This document shows positions 1 to 5,168 of a stretch of 5,940 bases of DNA, piece by piece. The stretch's first letter is position 1; each line of letters starts with the position of its first letter. The notes under the pieces are model-generated. The model was given only the letters and a program-made list of their open reading frames with translations, had not been told where the DNA came from and made no database searches. A program made the position numbers and the translations under genes. This stretch comes from Actinomycetota bacterium (GTDB taxonomy: Bacteria > Actinomycetota > Thermoleophilia > Gaiellales > Gaiellaceae): NCBI GenBank assembly GCA_020029625.1, contig JAIBJP010000093.1, positions 1 to 5,940 on the forward strand. Reading direction: 5' to 3'.

Positions 1-864
1 ACGGCTTTGGCCGTCGACCGTCGGCACGAGGGTCTGCGTGACGATTCCCTGAAGCGTCGACGCGATCTGAACGCGGACCTGCTCCTGCTGGGCGCCGGGG
101 AAGACGTCGATCAGGCGGTCGATCGTGGACGGCGCGTCCTGCGTATGCAGGGTCGCGAAGACGAGGTGACCGGTCTCTGCCGCCGTCAGGGCGGTCGAGA
201 TCGTCTCGAGGTCGCGCATCTCCCCCAGGAGAATCACGTCCGGGTCCTGGCGGAGCGCTCCGCGAAGCGCCTCGCCGAAGCTCGTGGCGTCGGGGCCGAT
301 CTCTCGCTGATTCACGAGGCAGCCTTTGTGGCGGTGGAGGAACTCGATCGGATCCTCGATCGTCATGATGTGGTCGTCTCGCGAGCGGTTGATCTCGTCG
401 ATGACCGCCGCGAGGGTTGTCGACTTACCCGAGCCGGTCGGGCCGGTCACCAGGACGAGCCCGCGTGGCTTCTTGGCCAGCTCGTGAAGCTGGGCCGGGA
501 GACCGAGATCCTCCAGCGTCTTCAGCTCCGTGGGGATCATGCGGAAGGCGGCCCCCAGGCTCTCGCGCTGGAAATAGACGTTGACGCGGAAGCGCGCGAG
601 GCCTGGAATCGAATGCGAGACGTCGATCTGCCGCTTGATCTCGAGGTGCTTCTGCTGCTCGGTGGAGAGGATGCGGTAGAGGAGGCGCTGGGTGTCGTCC
701 GGCGTCAGGCGCGGAAACTCTTCGATCCTCCGCAGCCGGCCGTTGAGCCTGATCACCGGCGGGGAGCCGGTCGACACGTGCAAATCGGACGCGCCGAGCG
801 CGACCATGTGCTCGAGCAGGTCGTCGATCGAAAAAGTGGCAGTGTCGGGCCGAGACGCTTCCAT
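1..864 (-). CDS. pilT: PilT, type IV pilus retraction ATPase (3' end outside window)
   Basis: This gene encodes the hexameric cytoplasmic ATPase that depolymerises type IV pili and so powers retraction, twitching and DNA uptake. The 288 visible residues are open to the window edge. They show the N-terminal PAS-like domain (about 10-120, with GASDLHVS at 24-31), Walker A GPTGSGKS at 141-148, the Asp box around IEDPIEF at 169-175, Walker B around DVILLGEMRD at 209-218, and the His box TGHLVFATLHT at 231-241. The family is usually about 345-370 residues, so roughly 60-80 residues, including the expected AIRNLIRE motif, lie beyond position 1. The ATG at 864 follows AAGGGAG and is the natural start. 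PilT rather than PilB is chosen because the protein has no MshEN-type N-terminal extension and, in the visible part, no tetracysteine zinc motif. It is transcribed divergently from pilA. Confidence 0.95.
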   Translation of the reverse strand, partial: MEASRPDTATFSIDDLLEHMVALGASDLHVSTGSPPVIRLNGRLRRIEEFPRLTPDDTQRLLYRILSTEQQKHLEIKRQIDVSHSIPGLARFRVNVYFQRESLGAAFRMIPTELKTLEDLGLPAQLHELAKKPRGLVLVTGPTGSGKSTTLAAVIDEINRSRDDHIMTIEDPIEFLHRHKGCLVNQREIGPDATSFGEALRGALRQDPDVILLGEMRDLETISTALTAAETGHLVFATLHTQDAPSTIDRLIDVFPGAQQEQVRVQIASTLQGIVTQTLVPTVDGQSR

Positions 865-882
865 GAGCTCCCTTCGTCCGAC

Positions 883-890
883 TCATCGGC
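883..890 (-). promoter_or_regulatory. GCCGATGA motif upstream of pilT (sigma-28-like -10 variant)
   Basis: On the minus strand GCCGATGA ends 18 bases before the pilT ATG and matches the sigma-28/WhiG -10 consensus GCCGATAA at 7 of 8 positions. TTTAGA lies 14-16 bases further upstream and could serve as a TAAA-like -35 element. It is one base off the exact GCCGATA heptamer shared by the other genes here, so it is the weakest member of the set. Confidence 0.3.
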
Positions 891-923
891 AGCGGCCGCC
901 CACTTCTAAAGAGCCCTGCAAGA

Positions 924-940
924 TCCCCCGTTCGAGGGGA
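924..940. repeat. Short inverted repeat in the divergent pilT-pilA region
   Basis: TCCCC at 924-928 is mirrored by GGGGA at 936-940 around a 7-base centre. It sits between the divergent pilT and pilA starts, where an operator for either gene could lie. Five-base arms are common by chance in GC-rich DNA, so function is speculative. Confidence 0.2.
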
Positions 941-959
941 CGCAGCGCACGCTCCAAAG

Positions 960-967
960 GCCGATAC
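960..967 (+). promoter_or_regulatory. GCCGATAC motif upstream of pilA (candidate -10)
   Basis: GCCGATAC matches the sigma-28/WhiG -10 consensus GCCGATAA at 7 of 8 positions and ends 51 bases before the pilA ATG. Transcription from here would give a leader of about 45 bases carrying the strong Shine-Dalgarno. The bases 15 upstream (CGCA at 941-944) do not look like a TAAA -35 box. An alternative reading is a housekeeping -10 GATACA at 963-968, also without a good -35. Confidence 0.4.
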
Positions 968-1001
968 ACCTGCGTGAGCCACCGCACGCCTTAGCTCGAT
1001 C

Positions 1002-1010
1002 AAAGGAGGA
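1002..1010 (+). promoter_or_regulatory. Strong ribosome binding site of pilA
   Basis: AAAGGAGGA is a near-perfect complement of the 16S rRNA 3' end and is placed 8 bases before the pilA ATG. It is the strongest ribosome binding site in the window, as expected for an abundant structural pilin, and it fixes the start at 1019. Confidence 0.85.
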
Positions 1011-1018
1011 GTCCGCAC

Positions 1019-1405
1019 ATGATTCAGAGGCTCAGCAAGCGGGTCACGCAGAAGGAGAGTCAGGGGGGCTTCACCCTCATCGAGCTCCTTGTCGTGATCA
1101 TCATCATCGGGATCCTGCTCGCAATCGCGATCCCGTCGTATCTCAGCTTCCGGGGACGCGCCGAGAAGTCCGCCGCACAGGCAGACGTTCGCGCCGCCAT
1201 CCCGGGTGTGGAGGCGTACTACGCCGACCACAACACGTACTCGACCCTTACGTCCGCGGTCCTCAAGGTCTCGTACGACCAGGGGATCAAGAACGTAAAC
1301 GTCGTTCGCGCGACCGCTACCTCGTACTGCATCCAGAGCACGGTCGGCCAGAACACGTACAAGAAGGGCGGCCCTGCGGCCGACATCACGTCGGGCGCCT
1401 GCTAG
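1019..1405 (+). CDS. pilA: PilA, type IV major pilin precursor
   Basis: This is the prepilin of the type IV pilus fibre. The 17-residue positively charged leader ends in GG and is followed by the classic cleavage and methylation motif FTLIELL, so PilD should cut between G17 and F18. The conserved Glu5 of the mature pilin is E22. The hydrophobic N-terminal helix runs to about residue 40 and ends in AIPSYLSF. The remaining 85 or so residues form a compact globular domain with AYYADHNTY near 66-74. C104 and the very last residue C128 can form the disulfide that closes the D-region. At 111 mature residues it is a small pilin. It has its own ribosome binding site and a terminator right after the stop, so it is probably a monocistronic, highly expressed unit. 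A pseudopilin is possible, but the isolated setting favours the major pilin. Confidence 0.95.
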   Translation: MIQRLSKRVTQKESQGGFTLIELLVVIIIIGILLAIAIPSYLSFRGRAEKSAAQADVRAAIPGVEAYYADHNTYSTLTSAVLKVSYDQGIKNVNVVRATATSYCIQSTVGQNTYKKGGPAADITSGAC

Positions 1406-1427
1406 TTCGGGCTCAGCCTTTTGCTCG

Positions 1428-1457
1428 AGAGGGCGCGGGAGACCGCGCCCTTTCTTG
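1428..1457 (+). terminator. Intrinsic terminator after pilA
   Basis: GGGCGCGG (1431-1438) pairs with CCGCGCCC (1443-1450) around a GAGA tetraloop of the stable GNRA type. The A-rich bases before it (from 1428) pair into the T-rich tail TTTCTTGTT. The hairpin begins about 25 bases after the pilA stop codon. This is the best rho-independent terminator in the window and separates pilA from the next gene. Confidence 0.9.
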
Positions 1458-1458
1458 T

Positions 1459-1485
1459 TAAGCGGAAAGGCCTGACTGCCGATAG
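1459..1485 (+). promoter_or_regulatory. Candidate sigma-28-like promoter of the thioredoxin-like gene
   Basis: TAAG at 1459-1462, 15 bases, then GCCGATAG at 1478-1485 fits the sigma-28/WhiG pattern TAAA-N15-GCCGATAA with one change in each box. This is the best two-box match in the window. It starts directly after the T-tail of the pilA terminator and ends only 7 bases before the ATG at 1493, so transcription would begin at or next to the start codon. Confidence 0.45.
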
Positions 1486-1492
1486 GACAGGC

Positions 1493-1996
1493 ATGGCGTC
1501 TCAGCTACGGCTGCACGTACTTCTTCCCGTCGCCGTCCTGGCCATTCTCGGCCTGGGCGTCGGAGCTTTTGCGACTACCCGGAACACTCCGGGGACGAGC
1601 GATGCCGACGCCGTGGCGGCGCGAATCGCGGCCAAGCAGAACGACAAGACCCAGAAGCCTTCGAAGCCGGCCGCGAACCCGAGCCCTCAGGTGTCGCCGC
1701 TCGTAAGTGGGCTCCGCCAGCACTCGGTGGTCGTCGTCCTCTTCTACGCGCCCGGCGACGACTACGACACGATCCAGGCTCGGGAGACCCGGGCCGGCGC
1801 CCTTGCGGCGAAGGCCGGCTTCCTCGCCCTGAACGTGACCAACAACCGACAGGTAGCTGCGCTTGCAGCGGAGTACGACGTCCGCGAGGCCCCTGCGACG
1901 CTCATCTTCACGCGGGGCCCACGGGTCGCCTTCCGCGTGGCCGGATACATGGACCGCCAGGCAGTGGCGCAAGCCGCCGCCGACGCTCGACGGTGA
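1493..1996 (+). CDS. Membrane-anchored thioredoxin-fold protein lacking CxxC
   Basis: The 167-residue protein begins with a short basic stretch and one hydrophobic segment (about 8-27), which is a signal anchor or signal peptide. A Pro/Lys/Ala-rich linker follows (about 30-70). From about 75 to 165 the pattern is that of a thioredoxin fold: strand VVVVLFYAP at 79-87, helix, strand AGFLALNVT, helix, then REAPATLIF with the conserved cis-proline at P134, and a final strand and helix. Where thioredoxins carry WCGPC there is APGDDYD (86-92), and the protein has no cysteine at all, so disulfide exchange is excluded. A binding or chaperone-like role outside the membrane is possible. ATG 1493 is preferred over TTG 1421 because that start lies upstream of and reads through the pilA terminator. 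The Shine-Dalgarno is weak. Its place beside pilA suggests a pilus link, but this is inference. Confidence 0.8.
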   Translation: MASQLRLHVLLPVAVLAILGLGVGAFATTRNTPGTSDADAVAARIAAKQNDKTQKPSKPAANPSPQVSPLVSGLRQHSVVVVLFYAPGDDYDTIQARETRAGALAAKAGFLALNVTNNRQVAALAAEYDVREAPATLIFTRGPRVAFRVAGYMDRQAVAQAAADARR

Positions 1997-2001
1997 GCGT
2001 C
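1982..2001 (+). repeat. Small hairpin over the stop codon of the thioredoxin-like gene
   Basis: GACGCTC (1982-1988) and GAGCGTC (1995-2001) form a perfect 7-bp stem with a 6-base loop overlapping the TGA stop. There is no T-tract, so it is at best a weak terminator or a chance structure. Confidence 0.25.
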
Positions 2002-2067
2002 CCTCGCCTTCGCTCGCTCCGTGTCATTCTGGACGCGCCAGCGTTCCCACGAGCCCCCTTCTTCGGT

Positions 2068-2093
2068 GCGGGGAAACCTCCCGGTTCCCCCGC
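2068..2093 (+). terminator. Hairpin downstream of the thioredoxin-like gene (T-less terminator candidate)
   Basis: GCGGGGAAACC (2068-2078) pairs with GGTTCCCCCGC (2083-2093) with a single A-C mismatch around a TCCC loop. It lies about 70 bases after the upstream stop codon. The T-tract expected of a classical terminator is missing. Termination, mRNA 3'-end protection or a protein-binding site are all possible. Confidence 0.45.
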
Positions 2094-2103
2094 GCCCCGT
2101 CCC

Positions 2104-2135
2104 CTCGCTCATAGGCCGGTTGGCCTATGAGCGAG
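2104..2135 (+). repeat. Perfect 14-bp inverted repeat enclosing a start codon
   Basis: CTCGCTCATAGGCC (2104-2117) is exactly complementary to GGCCTATGAGCGAG (2122-2135), with a GGTT loop. The right arm contains the ATG (2127-2129) and the next two codons of the small downstream gene. In RNA the start codon would be buried in a very stable stem. In DNA the site is a strong candidate operator. It follows the preceding hairpin after 10 bases. Confidence 0.75.
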
Positions 2136-2396
2136 CCCGCCCCAACGGTCGAAACGCTCACGGGAGATGAGCTCGACCGCCGCTCAGCGCGCAAGGACGG
2201 GCGCGAGATCGTCGCTCTCCGGTGCGTGCAGGCGAACGGGGGCTTCGCGATCGAGTGCGACGTCTACCCGGTGGACGGCCTGCGCGTAGAGCCCTTGCGC
2301 CCCGGGCCGTATCGCTTCGCCAGCCGCGAGGAAGCGAATGCCTTCATCGCCGAGGCTGTCCGCGCGCTCGAGTACCTCGGCTGCGAAGTGTCCTAG
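2127..2396 (+). CDS. Small conserved-looking protein of unknown function
   Basis: I do not recognise this 89-residue acidic protein. It has no signal peptide or membrane segment and should be cytoplasmic. After a polar N-terminus (1-26) come probable beta strands EIVALRCVQ (27-35) and GFAIECDVYP (39-48), a loop with LRVEPLRPGPYRF, and a clear helix EEANAFIAEAVRALEYLG (68-85), giving a small alpha/beta domain with cysteines at 33, 44 and 86. The amino-acid pattern and codon choice look like real coding sequence. No Shine-Dalgarno is visible, and the start codon sits inside a perfect hairpin, so translation may be controlled or the message may begin near the start codon. The next in-frame alternative start, a GTG at codon 34, would remove the first predicted strand. 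It converges on pilB with a 125-bp gap. Confidence 0.7.
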   Translation: MSEPAPTVETLTGDELDRRSARKDGREIVALRCVQANGGFAIECDVYPVDGLRVEPLRPGPYRFASREEANAFIAEAVRALEYLGCEVS

Positions 2397-2488
2397 GCTG
2401 AGAGCCGATGGAGTGACGACCGCCGTCCTCGCGGTGCCCCTCGTGGTGGCCTCGCTCCTCCGAGGTCGATCTCGCGCGTATTGACGCC

Positions 2489-2518
2489 TCCGGGAAAGTG
2501 CGCCAGCACTTTTCCGGA
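2489..2518. terminator. Hairpin between convergent genes, 3 bases after the pilB stop
   Basis: TCCGGGAAAGTGC (2489-2501) pairs with GCACTTTTCCGGA (2506-2518) over 13 bp with one G-T wobble and a GCCA loop. It begins 3 bases after the pilB stop and also lies downstream of the small plus-strand gene. It could therefore act for both directions. There is no clear T-tract on either strand, so it is terminator-like rather than a textbook intrinsic terminator. Confidence 0.55.
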
Positions 2519-2521
2519 TAA

Positions 2522-4345
2522 CTAGACGACTACGCGGGCGAGCTCTTCGAGGGAGGTCAGCCCTGACGTCACCTTGGCCAGGCCGTCGTCCCAGAGCATC
2601 TTCATCCCGGCCTCGAGCGCGGCCCGCTCGATGTCCTCGCGGCTTGCGTGCTGGGAAGCGAGACGGCTCAGGTCCTCCGACATGATCATGAGCTGGTAGA
2701 TGCCCACACGGCCTTTGTAGCCAGTCTGGTTGCACCTTGGGCAACCGCGCTTGCGATAGAGGCCGACACCGTCCGCCGCAGCGGCCTGCTCGGCCGTGAA
2801 GCGGGCGTCGAGCATCTCCTGCTGGGTGGCCATGTACATCTCGCAGCAGTGGGTGCAGAGCTTGCGGACGAGCCGCTGAGCGAGCACGGCCGTGACTGCG
2901 GAGCCAGTGAGGAATGGCTCGACCCCCATCTCGTTCAGGCGCGTGAGCGCGCTCGGAGCGTCGTTCGTGTGGAGGGTCGAGAGAACGAAATGGCCGGTGA
3001 GAGCGGCCTCGATGGAGATCTTGGCGGTCTCCACGTCGCGGATCTCGCCGACCATCAAGACATCGGGGTCGGAACGGAGGATCGAGCGCAAGGAGGAGGC
3101 GAACGTCAGGCCTGCCTTCGGGTTGACCTGGATCTGATTCAGGCCGGCCAATCGGTACTCGACCGGGTCCTCGACCGTGATGATGTTGATCTCCGGCCGG
3201 TTCATCTCGGTCAGCGCCGCGTAGAGCGTCGTCGACTTACCCGAGCCCGTAGGCCCCGTGACGAGGAGGGCGCCGGTCGGCTTGCGAATGATGTCCTCGA
3301 ACTGCGCGCGCATCTCGTCCGAGAGCCCGAGCTCCGTCAGCGTCGGGGCCCGTTTGGACTTGTCGAGGAGGCGCATGACCACGCCCTCGCCCTCGACCGT
3401 CGGGAGGACGGCGACGCGGATGTCGAGGAGGCGGCCGGCGGCCTTCGCGTTCAGCGAGATGCGGCCGTCCTGCGGCTTGCGCCGCTCGGCGATGTCGAGC
3501 TTCGCGAGGACCTTGAGGCGGGTCGTCACTCCGGGCGCGAGGCGCTTCGGGATCCGCTGCACTTCGTGCAGGACGCCGTCGATGCGGAGCCGGACGACGA
3601 GCGCGTCGTCCTGGGGATCGAAATGGAGATCGCTGGCCCCGTCTTCGGCTGCCTGGAGGATGATCGAGTTGACCAGGCGCACGAGGGGCGCGTCGGAAAC
3701 GCCGTCGTCCGCCTCCAGGTCGTCGCTGTCGCCCGCTTCCGCCTCATCCAGCTCATCCTCTACGAGAGCCGCGCGCTCCCAGGCCTCGGTGGCGCGGACG
3801 ATGCGCTTGAGCTCGAGCTCGATGTCCTCGGGGGGCGCAACCCCGATCTCGAGCGTGTGCCGAGTGGCGATGCGCAGCTCATCGATCGCCTGGACGTTCG
3901 TCGGGTCGGCGACGGCGACGTAGAGCCGGTTTTCTTCGAGCTTGTACGGGATGGCGACCGCGCGCTCGAGCACGTGTGTCGGAATGGACTGAGCAGCAGC
4001 CTTGTCGACTCCCTCCGCCGCGAGATCGACGGTCGGAAGATGCGAGTGGTCGGCCTGGATCCGCCCCAGTGAACTCTTCGCGGTGGCGGGCGGGGTTTCC
4101 GCGACGGGCTGGGCGAGCCGTTCGTCGACGAGCGCCTCGGCGATCGACCCGGTGCCCGCCCGCGAGCGAGCCGCAGCCAGCCGGTCAGGCGCTACAAGGC
4201 CGGTAGTCTCGAGCAGGTCGGCGACGAGCTCGGTGACCGGGTTCGGCGAGATACCCGCCCCTGGAGGCGGGGTCGGCCGAGCGGACGAGGTCTCCTCGCC
4301 CTCGGCGGGAACGCCGCGCAGGTTGGGCAGGTCGTCGAACTCCAC
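2522..4345 (-). CDS. pilB: PilB, type IV pilus assembly (extension) ATPase
   Basis: This is the hexameric cytoplasmic motor that adds pilin subunits to the growing fibre. Of 607 residues, about 36-185 form the MshEN-like N-terminal region (IPTHVLERAVAIPYKLEENR and VAVADPTNVQAIDELR are typical). A strongly acidic linker (195-216) leads to the N2 domain with GASDLHFDP at 236-244. The ATPase core has Walker A GPTGSGKS at 364-371, Asp box TVEDPVEYRL at 390-399, Walker B around DPDVLMVGEIRD at 426-437, and His box TGHFVLSTLHTND at 450-462. Cysteines 497 and 500 (with 501) and 535 and 538 form the zinc tetracysteine motif typical of PilB/GspE and absent from PilT. The length is normal. The start is a GTG directly after an in-frame TAG and has no spaced Shine-Dalgarno. 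It lies 50 bases after pilD, in the same direction. GspE of a type II secretion system is the alternative, but pilA and pilT nearby favour PilB. Confidence 0.95.
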   Translation of the reverse strand: MEFDDLPNLRGVPAEGEETSSARPTPPPGAGISPNPVTELVADLLETTGLVAPDRLAAARSRAGTGSIAEALVDERLAQPVAETPPATAKSSLGRIQADHSHLPTVDLAAEGVDKAAAQSIPTHVLERAVAIPYKLEENRLYVAVADPTNVQAIDELRIATRHTLEIGVAPPEDIELELKRIVRATEAWERAALVEDELDEAEAGDSDDLEADDGVSDAPLVRLVNSIILQAAEDGASDLHFDPQDDALVVRLRIDGVLHEVQRIPKRLAPGVTTRLKVLAKLDIAERRKPQDGRISLNAKAAGRLLDIRVAVLPTVEGEGVVMRLLDKSKRAPTLTELGLSDEMRAQFEDIIRKPTGALLVTGPTGSGKSTTLYAALTEMNRPEINIITVEDPVEYRLAGLNQIQVNPKAGLTFASSLRSILRSDPDVLMVGEIRDVETAKISIEAALTGHFVLSTLHTNDAPSALTRLNEMGVEPFLTGSAVTAVLAQRLVRKLCTHCCEMYMATQQEMLDARFTAEQAAAADGVGLYRKRGCPRCNQTGYKGRVGIYQLMIMSEDLSRLASQHASREDIERAALEAGMKMLWDDGLAKVTSGLTSLEELARVVV

Positions 4346-4354
4346 CTAATCGGG

Positions 4355-4362
4355 TTATCGGC
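4355..4362 (-). promoter_or_regulatory. GCCGATAA motif upstream of pilB (perfect sigma-28 -10 octamer)
   Basis: In the 50-base gap between pilD and pilB the minus strand reads GCCGATAA, identical to the FliA/WhiG -10 consensus. It ends 9 bases before the pilB GTG, so a transcript from it would be leaderless or nearly so, which fits the lack of a normally spaced ribosome binding site. The bases 15 upstream are TCAG, a poor -35 match. Confidence 0.45.
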
Positions 4363-4395
4363 AGAAAAGCCACTCCCCTGATGGGTGAGCAGCTC

Positions 4396-5148
4396 TTAGA
4401 AAAGGCCCAGATATGCGGAGAGAACGGCGTCGCCGGCGAACAAGGCGACCAGGGCCCCGAAAGCGAGGAACGGCCCGAACGGGATGTACATCTTGCGCGC
4501 GCCGAGCCCGTGCCTGGCGAAGAGCACGGTCGAGAAGACGAGAGCGGCGAGCATGCCGACCATCATCCCCACGGAGACAGCCTTCCCCAGCCCGGCGCCG
4601 AGCAGGAGCGCCAGCTTCACATCTCCCATGCCCATTCCCTTCGGGTAGGCGACGAGAGCGAGGAAGAGGAAGAGCGAGGCTCCGAGCGAGCAGGCGACCC
4701 ACTCGACCGTGCGGCCCGGCTCGAGCGCGATGTTGGCGGCGAGCACGACTGCGAAGGACGGGAGCACGATCAGGTCGGGGAGGATGCGCCGCTCGGCGTC
4801 GATGGCGGAGAGGACGACCAGCGCAGCGCAGAAGTACGCGGCGACCAGAGCGTGTCCAGAAAGGCCAAAGCGCAGGAACGAGGCTGCGATCAGGAGCGCG
4901 GTGGCCAGCTCGACCGCGGGATAGCGCCAGCCGATGCGCGTGCCGCAAGAGCGGCAGCGGCCACGCAGGGCGGCGTAGGACACCAGCGGGACGTTGTCGT
5001 GCCACGCGATCTCCGAGCCGCACGTGGGACACGCCGAGCGCGGCTTGACGAGCGAGCGCCGTTCGGGCAGCCGCGCAGCGACGACGTTCAGGAAGCTTCC
5101 CAGCGCGAGCGCTGGTGCGAAGACGAGTGCGGCGAGGGCTACGTCCAT
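4396..5148 (-). CDS. pilD: PilD, prepilin peptidase / N-methyltransferase
   Basis: This integral membrane aspartic protease removes prepilin leaders after glycine and methylates the new N-terminus, so PilA of this window is its expected substrate. The 250 residues begin with a hydrophobic segment and GSFLNVVAARLP (17-28), a signature of the N-terminal methylase domain. Two CxxC pairs (C40/C43 and C65/C68) form the cytoplasmic zinc site of bifunctional enzymes. The peptidase aspartates are D117 in IDAERRILPD and D176 in the GxGD motif GMGD at 173-176. About seven to eight hydrophobic segments are visible. The length is normal for the family (about 250-290). The ATG follows GAGAGGGG closely. 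It precedes pilB by 50 bases in the same direction and may be co-transcribed with it, though each has its own candidate promoter motif. Confidence 0.95.
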   Translation of the reverse strand: MDVALAALVFAPALALGSFLNVVAARLPERRSLVKPRSACPTCGSEIAWHDNVPLVSYAALRGRCRSCGTRIGWRYPAVELATALLIAASFLRFGLSGHALVAAYFCAALVVLSAIDAERRILPDLIVLPSFAVVLAANIALEPGRTVEWVACSLGASLFLFLALVAYPKGMGMGDVKLALLLGAGLGKAVSVGMMVGMLAALVFSTVLFARHGLGARKMYIPFGPFLAFGALVALFAGDAVLSAYLGLF

Positions 5149-5157
5149 CGCCCCTCT

Positions 5158-5165
5158 CTATCGGC
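5158..5165 (-). promoter_or_regulatory. GCCGATAG motif upstream of pilD (candidate -10)
   Basis: On the minus strand GCCGATAG (7 of 8 to the sigma-28 -10 consensus) ends 9 bases before the pilD ATG. The spacing is the same as at pilB. The bases 15 upstream (CACG) do not resemble TAAA. It overlaps the region that supplies the Shine-Dalgarno-like GAGAGGGG, so the message would begin at about the start codon if this is the real promoter. Confidence 0.4.
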
Positions 5166-5168
5166 CGA

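Noticed and set aside
941..967. Complete sigma-28 promoter (TAAA-N15-GCCGATAA) for pilA
   Set aside because: The -10-like element is there, but the -35 position reads CGCA, so only the -10 motif is reported.
425..1231. Long minus-strand open frame overlapping pilT and pilA
   Set aside because: It overlaps two clearly recognised genes in other frames, and its Arg/Pro/His-rich translation is typical of a GC-rich shadow frame.
1421..1492. Upstream TTG start for the thioredoxin-like gene
   Set aside because: It would translate the pilA terminator hairpin and give an extension before the signal anchor; ATG 1493 is the natural start.
2413..2484. 23-codon GTG-initiated frame encoding a hydrophobic peptide (TTAVLAVPLVVASLL)
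   Set aside because: It could be a tiny membrane peptide, but there is no spaced Shine-Dalgarno, the frame is very short, and such frames are common by chance in GC-rich sequence.
2648..4072. 474-residue plus-strand open frame opposite pilB
   Set aside because: It is antisense to the conserved PilB ATPase, and its composition (Arg/Asp/Val/Leu-rich, no motifs) is that of the complement of a high-GC gene.
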